Positions 18,713-26,956 of a stretch of DNA of 64,000 nt are shown piece by piece. The stretch is from Vreelandella zhaodongensis (GTDB lineage: Bacteria; Pseudomonadota; Gammaproteobacteria; Pseudomonadales; Halomonadaceae): assembly GCF_013415115.1 (NCBI RefSeq), contig NZ_JACCDD010000007.1, positions 186,001 to 250,000 on the forward strand. Reading direction: 5' to 3'. The notes under the pieces were generated by a model. That model was not told the DNA's origin and searched no databases. It was given only the letters and a program-made list of their open reading frames with translations. Both the position numbers and the translations under genes were made by a program. Each line of letters opens with the position of its first letter. The stretch's first letter is position 1.

Positions 18713-19615
18713 CTAGACAATCGCCGCTAACGCCTTATCCAGTGTCGGGTACTGAAAAGCAAACCCGGCCTCGATCAGGCGGGCGGGGCGCATATCAGCC
18801 CCCGTCAGCAGCAGTTGCGACATTTCTCCAAAGCCCGCTTTTAAAACAAAGGCGGGCACGGGAAAAATTGCCGGACGATGAAGCTGCTTAGCCAACGTTT
18901 TCGTGAACTCAGCATTCGTCACCGGGTGCGGTGCACTGCCATTAAACACACCGGTCAATGCCGACTCGTTGAGCAAAAATACAATCGCGGCAACTAGGTC
19001 ATCACGATGTATCCAGGGCATAAACTGCTCGCCACTACCGAAACGCCCACCCAGCCCAAGTTTAAACGGCGGCAACATCTTCTGTAGCGTCCCTCCACCC
19101 GCCTCCAGTACTAAGCCGATACGCAATATCACTAAACGAATACCCATCGCTTCAATGGGTTTAGCGGCGGCTTCCCACTCGGCGCAGAGCCGGTGAGCAA
19201 ACTCATCGTTAGGCGGCGTTGCCTCGTCCACCACTGTCTTGCCCTGGTCGCCGTAATAGCCCATCGCAGAGCCACTTACCATCACCTTAGGCAACGGCTG
19301 ACCGTTCTCCTCCAGCAGCTCGCACAGCGCGACCAGTTGTTGAGTGCTCGTTACCCGTGAGCGAACCAACTCCTCTTTTTGACTATCGCTCCAGCGCTTG
19401 GCAGCAATCGACTCACCGGCTAAATTCACCAACGCATCAGGCGGAGAGTCAATAAATGCCTGGGCGCTATCGCGAATATCGCAGCCCTTTGGAAGCCTGC
19501 CACGCACTTGATGAGGCGCACGAGAAACCACCTGTACATCATGCCCAAGAGCAATCAGCTGCTGGCAAAGCTGCTGGCCTACAAAACCGCTGCCTCCCGT
19601 TATTAATACCCGCAT
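18713..19615 (-). CDS. TIGR01777-family NAD(P)-dependent epimerase/dehydratase-like protein (YfcH type)
   Basis: 300 residues. The N-terminal Rossmann motif GGSGFVGQQL (residues 7-16) is followed by VNLAGESIAAKRW, the YfcH/SDR39U1 signature, and SGSAMGYYGD in place of the catalytic Ser/Tyr region. A C-terminal DUF1731-like end (MRPARLIEAGF) is present. The reaction is unknown for the family. GGAG precedes the ATG. It is divergent from the amine oxidase at 19801 and faces the symmetric promoter at 19719-19750, so it may belong to the same stress regulon. Confidence 0.9.
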   Translation of the reverse strand: MRVLITGGSGFVGQQLCQQLIALGHDVQVVSRAPHQVRGRLPKGCDIRDSAQAFIDSPPDALVNLAGESIAAKRWSDSQKEELVRSRVTSTQQLVALCELLEENGQPLPKVMVSGSAMGYYGDQGKTVVDEATPPNDEFAHRLCAEWEAAAKPIEAMGIRLVILRIGLVLEAGGGTLQKMLPPFKLGLGGRFGSGEQFMPWIHRDDLVAAIVFLLNESALTGVFNGSAPHPVTNAEFTKTLAKQLHRPAIFPVPAFVLKAGFGEMSQLLLTGADMRPARLIEAGFAFQYPTLDKALAAIV

Positions 19616-19718
19616 GGTGTTACTCCTATGGCCTAGCTAGTAAAAAGAGGAATTACCTGACCGCGTCACGAAAAATAACGAGTCGCTCCAACTGCGCCAG
19701 CGCATTGCACACCACCTT

Positions 19719-19750
19719 ATTGTACGACATCTATACAAAAGTGCTACAAT
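19719..19750. promoter_or_regulatory. Symmetric divergent MerR-type promoter/operator
   Basis: ATTGTA (19719-19724) and TACAAT (19745-19750) form an outer inverted repeat. Read on the plus strand this gives TTGTAC-N19-TACAAT; on the minus strand TTGTAG-N19-TACAAT. A 19-base spacer is the classic over-long spacer of promoters activated by MerR-family proteins. An inner repeat TTGTA-N9-TACAA (19720-19738) sits between the hexamers. It lies between the genes at 19615 (minus) and 19801 (plus). Linkage to the MerR-family gene at 21088 is inferred. Confidence 0.6.
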
Positions 19751-19800
19751 TCGAGTTTTCCTATTTCATAATGTGTTCATTAACGTGGTTGCGAAAACCC

Positions 19801-20856
19801 ATGGCTACCTTGCCGAACGAGCCTCACCGACTCACCCAATCCTCAACCGTGGCCATCATTGGCGCCGGACTGTCTGGGCTTGCCTGCGGTCACCAGCTTG
19901 CCAGCCATGCTGTCGACGTTAAACTGTTCGATAAATCGCGTGGTCCTGGTGGCCGAATGTCGAGCAAACGTCGACCTGCAGCGACATTAGATTTAGGGGC
20001 TCAAGCGTTCACCGTACGCGATGAGCGATTTGCCAGAAAAGTAGCAGAGTGGCAGGCCGCTGGCTGTGTTGCTCCCTGGCCAACGTCTCGTTATCAGGCT
20101 AGCGCATCTGGCTGGCAAACACACAATGATGGCCAAACACGCTATACCGGTGCGCCACGCATGAGCGCACTAACCCGTTATCTAGCAGAGACGCTTAACG
20201 CCCTACCCAATGCCAGCATTACCCTTGAAACCCATATTACTGCATTAGCGAAAACGGCAGCTGGCTGGCAGCTACACGATAGCCAGGACACCATTCATGG
20301 GCCTTTTGACGCAGTGGTGATTAGCGCCCCGCCGCCCCAGGCCAACGCATTATTATCAGCGTGGGAACCAACACTGGCGGCTGCCTGTACAGCACACCCT
20401 CAACGGGGGTGCTGGGCAGGTTGGGTTATTTTCGAGGATCCACTCCCGCCATTGGAGCAAGTGGCCTCAGCGTGGCACACCGTTCATACACAGCATCCCG
20501 TGCTTCGACTGGCGTCACGCAACCACACTAAGCCTGGGCGTGAACATCAGCCAGAAAGCATTAGTTTGATTGCTCAGCTGGACTGGAGCGATGTACATAT
20601 TGAGAGTGACAGCGAACGTGTTGTCCAACAGTTACTGGAAGCATTTATGTCGTTGCTGCCCGAACACACAAAGCTTCCGAACGTCATTGAACTTGGCGCA
20701 CATCGCTGGCGCTATGCTCAACCTGCAAGGGCAGGCGAACAGTCATACTTATACAGCCCGAGCGGATTAGCATTGTGCGGCGACAACTTCAGAGGTAGCC
20801 GCGTAGAAGATGCTTGGCTATCCGGCGATGAGTTAGGAAAGGCCCTATTAGGTTAG
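19801..20856 (+). CDS. FAD/NAD(P)-dependent amine oxidase-like (renalase-type) protein
   Basis: 351 residues from the ATG at 19801; an ATG at 19771 would add ten residues and cannot be excluded because no clear ribosome site precedes either. It has the dinucleotide-binding motif GAGLSG at 21-26, then FDKSRGPGGRMSSKR, typical of the renalase/amine-oxidoreductase family. The C-terminal FAD motif LALCGDNFRGSRVEDAWLSG is also present. The substrate is unknown. Homologues often accompany photolyase genes in Gammaproteobacteria, which fits the cluster starting at 21088. Transcription probably starts from the promoter at 19719-19750. Confidence 0.88.
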   Translation: MATLPNEPHRLTQSSTVAIIGAGLSGLACGHQLASHAVDVKLFDKSRGPGGRMSSKRRPAATLDLGAQAFTVRDERFARKVAEWQAAGCVAPWPTSRYQASASGWQTHNDGQTRYTGAPRMSALTRYLAETLNALPNASITLETHITALAKTAAGWQLHDSQDTIHGPFDAVVISAPPPQANALLSAWEPTLAAACTAHPQRGCWAGWVIFEDPLPPLEQVASAWHTVHTQHPVLRLASRNHTKPGREHQPESISLIAQLDWSDVHIESDSERVVQQLLEAFMSLLPEHTKLPNVIELGAHRWRYAQPARAGEQSYLYSPSGLALCGDNFRGSRVEDAWLSGDELGKALLG

Positions 20857-20907
20857 CCAACTGAAAATATGAAATAAAATTAAACTTTTCCGCACGTACA
20901 GGAAAGG

Positions 20908-20960
20908 TTGTACCCTGAAGCCACAAGTTGTACAAAGGTGCCTATAATAGCGTGACGCTA
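20908..20960 (+). promoter_or_regulatory. Promoter/operator region of the MerR-photolyase operon
   Basis: TTGTAC occurs at 20908-20913 and 20928-20933; with GTACAA at 20930-20935 it makes TTGTAC-N16-GTACAA. A consensus TATAAT lies at 20943-20948 but has no good -35 at 17 bases (GCCACA at 20920), so activation or repression by a bound factor is likely. A 13-base palindrome, TAGCGTGACGCTA, overlaps the -10 end at 20948-20960. The TTGTA/TACAA words match those at 19719-19750. Confidence 0.5.
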
Positions 20961-21087
20961 TCTACACGATTAATAGCTATCCGATTATGTGGCAAAACGC
21001 CGGCCAGGCGCAGACACACAACGCCACGGTACTTATTGACAGACCCCTGTAGCTAGCGCTGCAGGCAACCAAGAGGCAATGGCGCCC

Positions 21088-22008
21088 ATGAGCAACAAGG
21101 CGACCCACCCACCCGATACCCCGCTCTATCCAATCAGGGAAGTTTCCCGCCTAACGGGTGTGAACTCGGTCACCCTGCGCGCCTGGGAGCGTCGCTACGG
21201 TCTAATTCGCCCACAGCGCACCCCAAAAGGCCATCGTTTATATGCCCAAGACGACATCACTCGTATTGAGCGCATTTTACAGTGGCTGAACCGTGGCGTG
21301 CCGGTCAGCCAGGTCGCTGACCTGCTTGACCAACCGGAAACCGTAGAAACGCCAACGCCAGATGCAGGTGACTGGGTAAGTCAGCGCCAGCAGATCCAAG
21401 CAGCCATTGAAGCCGTTGACCTGCCTAAATTAGAGACGTTGTATCACCAAAGCTTAGCGCTGTACCCCTTGAGCGTGGCGATCAATGAACTTTGGCAGCC
21501 AGTGGTTCTATCGCTGGAAGCCAAGTGGGCAGACCAACCTAATGACTTTGTACGGCGCACCTTTGAAGCCTTCTTACGCAGCCAGGTGGGCATCCGCCTG
21601 CATTATGCGAACCAGGCGACACGCGGACCACTGATCCTGCTCAGTGCAATGCCCGATGATCCTGGGCCACTATGGGTATTAATGTGCGCGCTAATGGCCA
21701 GCGAGCAGGGCTATCGCGTCCAGATGTTTGACCACCCACTGGCACTTGATGACCTGTCTCAGGCGGTATCTCGGCTGCACTCCTCCATGGTACTGCTCTC
21801 TAGCGGCCAGCTGGAGAGTGATGACTACATTCGCCACATGCTGCCCCAGGCAGCAGAGGCATTGAATGTACCCATTGGCGTATGTGGCGAAGTCGCACGC
21901 CTCAGGGAAAACGACCTGCGCGAAGGACCTGTGCATCTGTTAGGCGATGACCTTCCACAAGCTATCGCGCGCCTTCGCCCACTGCTTCGCGAGTCAGGTA
22001 TTCTTTAA
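21088..22008 (+). CDS. MerR-family transcriptional regulator, LitR/CarH-like without the B12-binding motif
   Basis: 306 residues from the ATG at 21088; an alternative ATG at 21079 lies only 2 bases from the GAGG site. The N-terminal MerR helix-turn-helix (about 14-80) contains REVSRLTGVNSVTLRAWERRYG. The C-terminal ~200 residues resemble the cobalamin-binding half of LitR/CarH light sensors, but the expected histidine motif (E/DxHxxG) is replaced by MPDDPGPLWV, so cobalamin binding is unlikely. Such class III LitR-type proteins control photolyase operons in Pseudomonas (family knowledge). It heads the operon running to 28740. Confidence 0.87.
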   Translation: MSNKATHPPDTPLYPIREVSRLTGVNSVTLRAWERRYGLIRPQRTPKGHRLYAQDDITRIERILQWLNRGVPVSQVADLLDQPETVETPTPDAGDWVSQRQQIQAAIEAVDLPKLETLYHQSLALYPLSVAINELWQPVVLSLEAKWADQPNDFVRRTFEAFLRSQVGIRLHYANQATRGPLILLSAMPDDPGPLWVLMCALMASEQGYRVQMFDHPLALDDLSQAVSRLHSSMVLLSSGQLESDDYIRHMLPQAAEALNVPIGVCGEVARLRENDLREGPVHLLGDDLPQAIARLRPLLRESGIL

Positions 22009-22047
22009 GGCGTCAGGTATATAGACAACAGCGAGTAAGGACATAGC

Positions 22048-23460
22048 ATGACTTTGCAGCTCGTTTGGTTGCGTAGCGACTTACGCATTCACGATAACTC
22101 CGCGCTCGCTGCTGCCGCTGCTAAAGGGCCGGTAGTGGCTGTTTTTTTACGCAGTGTGGCGCAGTGGTGCAATCATGGTCATGGCGCCAACAAACTCGAT
22201 TTCTGGGCGCGGGGCGTGGCTGCGGTTAAAGAGTCACTTAACGGGCTAAACATTCCGCTCTTGCATCGCGATATTGATCACTATGATGAAGCAGCTCAGG
22301 TATTACTGGATATCGCCCGCGAGCACCCCATTAGCCAGCTCCATTTCAACTATGAATATGCACTGAACGAGCAACACCGCGATCAGGCGGTGCTTGATGC
22401 GTTCAAGCGAGAAGGGATAACCGCTCAAGGCCACCACGACGCGGTTGCCTTCGCTCCTGGCAGCCTGTTGACAGGAAAAGGCGACTACTACGGTGTCTTC
22501 ACACCGTTTTCGAAAGCCTGGCATAAGCAGGTGACGGCCGAGCAACTTGCTTTGCGTGATACCCCTGGCGTGCAAGCTCCGCTGGATATCGATAGCGACC
22601 CCCTCCCCACACGTCCATCGCTGGATAGCGAACCGGTTAATGAACGCCTGTGGCCTGCGGGAGAAAACGCTGCGAGTGACAATCTCGAACGCTTTTTACG
22701 TTTTCGTGGACGGCACTACAAGCAGCAGCGAGACTTCCCGAAGGTGCGCGGCACCAGCGAACTTTCGCCCTACCTGGCACTAGGCATGATCTCCTATCGC
22801 CAATGCCTTCAAGCAGTAATGAGCGAAAACGCTGGCCACCTTGCCGACGGTGATGCAGGGCTGACCACGTGGGTGAATGAACTTGTTTGGCGTGAGTTTT
22901 ATCAGCACGTAGCCGTGGGCTTTTCCCAGGTGTGCCGTTACCAACCTTTTCAAGCGCACACCAAGCAGCTTAACTGGCGTGACGACGATGAGGGCTTCCA
23001 AGCTTGGTGCGAGGGGCGCACCGGCTACCCCATCGTAGACGCGGCGATGCGTCAACTGGTGTCAACTGGCTGGATGCACAACCGGCTGCGCATGATCACG
23101 GCGATGTTTTTAAGCAAGCACCTGCTGATTGACTGGCGGCGTGGTGAAGCATTTTTTATGCGTCATTTAATAGATGGTGAATTTTGTGCCAACAATGGTG
23201 GCTGGCAATGGGCAGCTTCAACCGGCACGGATGCAGCCCCCTATTTTCGTATTTTTAACCCCACGACTCAGTCAACGCGCTTTGATCCAGATGGCGAATT
23301 TATTGCCCATTGGCTGCCAGCGCTTGAGCCACTGCCTGCCAAAGCACGCCATGCACCACCCCAGGATATGCTCAACCCGATTGATTATCCGGCACCTATC
23401 GTTGATCACAGAGCAGCGCGCCAGCGCGCCTTGGATGCTTTTAAAGCGCTCTCTAAATAA
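22048..23460 (+). CDS. phrB: Deoxyribodipyrimidine photolyase (class I CPD type)
   Basis: 470 residues. It repairs UV cyclobutane pyrimidine dimers using blue light and reduced FAD. The N-terminal antenna domain opens with LQLVWLRSDLRIHDN. The helical FAD domain carries WVNELVWREFYQHV, GYPIVDAAMRQLVSTGWMHN and WQWAASTGTDAAPYFRIFNP, the signature order of class I photolyases. AGGA precedes the ATG, which lies 39 bases after the regulator gene. Its position directly after a LitR-like gene supports light induction. Confidence 0.96.
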   Translation: MTLQLVWLRSDLRIHDNSALAAAAAKGPVVAVFLRSVAQWCNHGHGANKLDFWARGVAAVKESLNGLNIPLLHRDIDHYDEAAQVLLDIAREHPISQLHFNYEYALNEQHRDQAVLDAFKREGITAQGHHDAVAFAPGSLLTGKGDYYGVFTPFSKAWHKQVTAEQLALRDTPGVQAPLDIDSDPLPTRPSLDSEPVNERLWPAGENAASDNLERFLRFRGRHYKQQRDFPKVRGTSELSPYLALGMISYRQCLQAVMSENAGHLADGDAGLTTWVNELVWREFYQHVAVGFSQVCRYQPFQAHTKQLNWRDDDEGFQAWCEGRTGYPIVDAAMRQLVSTGWMHNRLRMITAMFLSKHLLIDWRRGEAFFMRHLIDGEFCANNGGWQWAASTGTDAAPYFRIFNPTTQSTRFDPDGEFIAHWLPALEPLPAKARHAPPQDMLNPIDYPAPIVDHRAARQRALDAFKALSK

Positions 23461-23566
23461 TTCCCTTCTCCTTTGCATCGTCTGCGCTGCGGCGATGCTA
23501 ATCTGCCTGCCACCGTCACTTCACCTAACCCCTTCTCACTTTTCTTAACCACCACAGGACTCAGTG

Positions 23567-23998
23567 ATGCCTAACGACCATGCTTTGGAGAATTTTTGCG
23601 CCTTCTTCAATAAACTAGACAACACCTGTACAGAAAAGCTATACGAGGTATATACTGACGACATTGTTTTCAACGATCCACTGCATCACATTGAAGGGCG
23701 AAACGCGCTAGAGAGCTACTTTGCCTCCATGTACGAGAATGTTGAGCACTGCCAGTTTACTTATCACACGCGGCAACAGCAGGCCAATCAGGCGTTTGTC
23801 ACGTGGACAATGGCGTTCGTGCATCCACGTTTGGCCAATGGTCAGCTCATCAGCGTAGAGGGGTGTAGTGCATTAACGTTTGCAGACGATGGAAGAGTAT
23901 CGCGGCACCGTGACTACTTCGATGCTGGGGCAATGTTATATGAACACTTACCGTTAATGGGACGCGTCATACGCTGGTTAAAGCGGCGTGTTAGCTGA
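23567..23998 (+). CDS. SnoaL-like / NTF2-fold protein
   Basis: 143 residues from the ATG at 23567, seven bases after AGGA; a GTG immediately before it is a possible alternative. The pattern (ENFCAFFNKL, then YTDDIVFNDPLHHIEGRNALESYFASM) fits the SnoaL/NTF2-like alpha+beta barrel of small ligand-binding or catalytic proteins. Members of this family sit between photolyase and SDR genes in many marine Gammaproteobacteria. Function is unknown; a role in handling oxidised lipids is inferred from the operon only. Confidence 0.8.
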   Translation: MPNDHALENFCAFFNKLDNTCTEKLYEVYTDDIVFNDPLHHIEGRNALESYFASMYENVEHCQFTYHTRQQQANQAFVTWTMAFVHPRLANGQLISVEGCSALTFADDGRVSRHRDYFDAGAMLYEHLPLMGRVIRWLKRRVS

Positions 23999-24057
23999 CC
24001 ATCTATTCGCAGCTAGGTCGCGTGCTGACAGGACGCTACAGCTATAGGAGAAGCAGG

Positions 24058-24843
24058 ATGAGCTCATGGAAAACGCCCCAACGCATTTGGTTAACAGGTG
24101 CTACATCAGGCATCGGTGAAGCACTTGCCAAAAAGCTCATCGCCCAAGGTCACCACATTGTGCTTAGCGCTCGCAACCAGGAGGCACTGGATGCTCTATG
24201 TGCCGGCCACTCCAATGCGTATTCACTGCCCCTCGATATCAGCGATCGCCAGGCCGTGCTGGCCGCAGGTGAACAGATCAACCTATGGCTCGGCGCACTA
24301 GATATTGCCTTGTTCAATGCAGGTACCTGTGAATATCTTGATGCTCAGCACTTTGATATGGATCTGATAGAGCGCGTGTTCACCCCTAACGTTTTCGGCA
24401 CCCTTTATGGCGTTGACGCAGCCTTACCATTGCTAAGAGCCGCCCGCAAAGAGGGCAAGCCTGCGCGCCTAGCCGCTACCTCCAGCGCCTCCGTTTATTT
24501 ACCGCTGCCCCGTGCCGAAGCCTACGGCGCTTCAAAAGCAGCTATCAGCTACTTTTTAGAGTCATTACGCCTCGACCTTGATCAAGAGGGTATTGATGTC
24601 AGTTTGATTCATCCTGGTTTTGTGAAAACACCGCTGACCGATCTCAACGATTTCCCGATGCCCATGCAAGTCACAGCCGATCAAGCAGCCGATGCGATCA
24701 TTTCGGGCCTTGTCAAAGGACGCTTGGATATTCATTTTCCACGCCGTTTTACTTATCTCATGAAATGCTTGGGAATTTTACCGCCTGCGCTGCGTCGCCA
24801 CATCGGCCTACGCATGACAAGGCGCCAAGAGGTACAACAATGA
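24058..24843 (+). CDS. Short-chain dehydrogenase/reductase
   Basis: 261 residues from the ATG at 24058 (AGGAG seven bases upstream). It has the classical SDR NAD(P) motif TGATSGIGEA near residues 13-22, then FNAG, and a catalytic Ser and Tyr-x-x-x-Lys (SSASVYLPLPRAEAYGASK). The substrate is unknown. It ends in an ATGA overlap with the next gene, so the SDR and the FAD protein are translationally coupled. It belongs to the photolyase-linked operon. Confidence 0.92.
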   Translation: MSSWKTPQRIWLTGATSGIGEALAKKLIAQGHHIVLSARNQEALDALCAGHSNAYSLPLDISDRQAVLAAGEQINLWLGALDIALFNAGTCEYLDAQHFDMDLIERVFTPNVFGTLYGVDAALPLLRAARKEGKPARLAATSSASVYLPLPRAEAYGASKAAISYFLESLRLDLDQEGIDVSLIHPGFVKTPLTDLNDFPMPMQVTADQAADAIISGLVKGRLDIHFPRRFTYLMKCLGILPPALRRHIGLRMTRRQEVQQ

Positions 24844-26195
24844 GCAGCATGGCTTCACAGCGCATCGCGATTATCGGCAGCGGCATTAGCGGCATGGCGG
24901 CCGGTTGGTACTTATCTTCCCAGCATGAAGTGACCCTGTTTGAAGCAGAGAGTCGTCTTGGAGGGCACACCGCGACGATGGACGTGGAAGTCGAGGGTAA
25001 GCCCTACGCCATCGACACGGGCTTTATTGTTTTCAATGACTGGACTTACCCTCACTTCCGGCGCCTGCTAGAAACCCTCGGGGTGCCCAGCCAAGCCACT
25101 GAAATGAGTTTTTCGGTGCATGAAACCGAGGTAGATTTTGAGTATAACGGCCATACGCTAGGCTCACTGTTTGCCCAGCGGCGTAATTTGCTCAGCCCCG
25201 CTTTTTATCGCTTGTTACGCGATATTTTACGCTTCAACAAACAAGCAACGGCTGACTTAGAAAGCAAACGCCTTCCCAGCAACATGACGCTAGGCGAGTA
25301 CCTTGATCAGAATGGTTATGGTGACGCTTTCCAACGTCGCTACCTGCTGCCTATGGGAGCAGCGATTTGGTCCGCTAGCATCGGTGACCTACGCGCCTTC
25401 CCGCTGACGTTTTTTGTGCGTTTTTTCCGCAACCACGGGTTACTGTCCGTGAACCACCGCCCTCAGTGGTACACCTTAGTTGGCGGTTCGAAACGTTACA
25501 TTCCCAGCATGACAGCGCCTTACGCGACGCGCATTCACCTTAATGCGCCCGTGACGCGCATTGAGCGAAACGCCACAGGCGTGATGATTACGACCGCACA
25601 AGGTACACAACGATTTGATCATGTAGTGCTGGCTTGCCACGCCGATCAGGCGCTCGCAATGCTCGGTGACCCGACACCCGCTGAGCAAGACATTCTCGCC
25701 GCCATGCCTTATCAAGATAACGAGGTAGTGCTGCATACCGACACATCGTTACTTCCTCGACGGCAGCGCGCCTGGGCCAGTTGGAACTACCGGCTCGATG
25801 GACGCGGGTCAGAAGAGCGGGTGTCTGTCACTTACGACATGAATATTCTGCAGCGATTAGAAGATACCGACACTACCTTTTGCGTCACGCTTAACGACTC
25901 AAACAGCATTGCCCCCTCTAAAGTGCTCGGACGTTATAGCTATGCCCATCCCCAGTTCACCCTGAAAGGTCAGGCTGCGCAAATGCGCCATCACGAAATA
26001 TCTTCGGTTGCTCGCCGCACCCACTTCTGCGGCGCTTATTGGCGCAATGGTTTTCACGAGGATGGGGTATGGAGTGCACTACGGGTTGCTCAAGCACTAG
26101 GTTGTGATGAAGCAGCAACGCCGCCAACGACGCCTACGGCACTACCGGCTCATGACCTTATGCCCGCTAATAACGTTGGGGAGGGGCTAGGATGA
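24840..26195 (+). CDS. FAD-dependent amine oxidase/desaturase-like protein
   Basis: 451 residues from the ATG at 24840, which overlaps the SDR stop. The N-terminal FAD motif IIGSGISGMAAG is followed by FEAESRLGGHTATMDVEVEG and TGFIVFNDWTYPHF, characteristic of the flavin protein next to DUF1365 and CFA-like genes. It may act on lipids, since the following genes encode a fatty acyl methyltransferase; related clusters make furan fatty acids or other modified lipids under singlet-oxygen stress. That role is inferred. Downstream overlap is again 4 bases. Confidence 0.87.
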   Translation: MSSMASQRIAIIGSGISGMAAGWYLSSQHEVTLFEAESRLGGHTATMDVEVEGKPYAIDTGFIVFNDWTYPHFRRLLETLGVPSQATEMSFSVHETEVDFEYNGHTLGSLFAQRRNLLSPAFYRLLRDILRFNKQATADLESKRLPSNMTLGEYLDQNGYGDAFQRRYLLPMGAAIWSASIGDLRAFPLTFFVRFFRNHGLLSVNHRPQWYTLVGGSKRYIPSMTAPYATRIHLNAPVTRIERNATGVMITTAQGTQRFDHVVLACHADQALAMLGDPTPAEQDILAAMPYQDNEVVLHTDTSLLPRRQRAWASWNYRLDGRGSEERVSVTYDMNILQRLEDTDTTFCVTLNDSNSIAPSKVLGRYSYAHPQFTLKGQAAQMRHHEISSVARRTHFCGAYWRNGFHEDGVWSALRVAQALGCDEAATPPTTPTALPAHDLMPANNVGEGLG

Positions 26196-26956
26196 TTGCC
26201 TCGCCTCGCTCGCGTATTTATCGCGGTACCCTGCGCCACCGTCGCTTCACACCTAAAGAGCACGCATTTAGTTATCGCGTGTGGATGGCATGGATCGACC
26301 TGGATGAGTTGCCCACCTTATTTGACGGTGTTCCCGGCTTTAGCGCCCGGGGGCCAGCGTTAGCTCGCTTTCGTCGTGAAGACTACCTTGCCCCCACCGA
26401 CCGACCGCTTCGCACCGCCGTTCGTGAAGAGCTGATCCGTCAGTTAGGCAGCGCTCCGGAGGGAAAAATTTGCATGCTTACCCAGTTACGCACCTTCGGA
26501 ACCGTTTTCAATCCTGTTTCGATGTATTACGCCTATGACCATTTAGGCAGATTGGCAGCCGTGCTTGGCGAAGTCACTAATATGCCTTGGAAGGAGCGTG
26601 TCTGCTATGCCTGCCAGGTCGATACGAATCGCCATAGCCATCAGGCACGTTTTGATAAGGCCATGCATGTATCACCGTTTAACCCAATGGAAATGACCTA
26701 TCGCTGGAAATTTACCCCCCCTGGCGATCAGCTCTATCTGCATATGGAAAATTGGCAGAGTGGGCAACGCCACTTTGACGCCACGCTAACCTTAGAAGCC
26801 GCCCCTGCCACACGGAGAGTGCTCTTAGCGACCCTTGCACGACAGCCTTGGATGAGCATGAAAACAGTCGCGGGTATCCATTTTGAAGCGCTCAGGCTTT
26901 GGCTTAAGCGCATCCCCGTTTATAACCACCCTAAGCGCAAGGAGACTTCAAAATGA
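26192..26956 (+). CDS. DUF1365 family protein
   Basis: 254 residues. It begins with SRIYRGTLRHRRFTPKEHAF and contains FNPVSMYYAYD and MHVSPFNPMEMTYRW, all typical of DUF1365. The molecular function is unknown; the family almost always lies between an FAD oxidoreductase and a CFA-like methyltransferase, as here. It overlaps its neighbours by 4 bases on both sides. Confidence 0.93.
   Translation: MIASPRSRIYRGTLRHRRFTPKEHAFSYRVWMAWIDLDELPTLFDGVPGFSARGPALARFRREDYLAPTDRPLRTAVREELIRQLGSAPEGKICMLTQLRTFGTVFNPVSMYYAYDHLGRLAAVLGEVTNMPWKERVCYACQVDTNRHSHQARFDKAMHVSPFNPMEMTYRWKFTPPGDQLYLHMENWQSGQRHFDATLTLEAAPATRRVLLATLARQPWMSMKTVAGIHFEALRLWLKRIPVYNHPKRKETSK

Noticed and set aside
21088..22008. The MerR regulator as a B12-dependent CarH photoreceptor
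   Set aside because: The cobalamin-ligating histidine motif is absent from the C-terminal domain.
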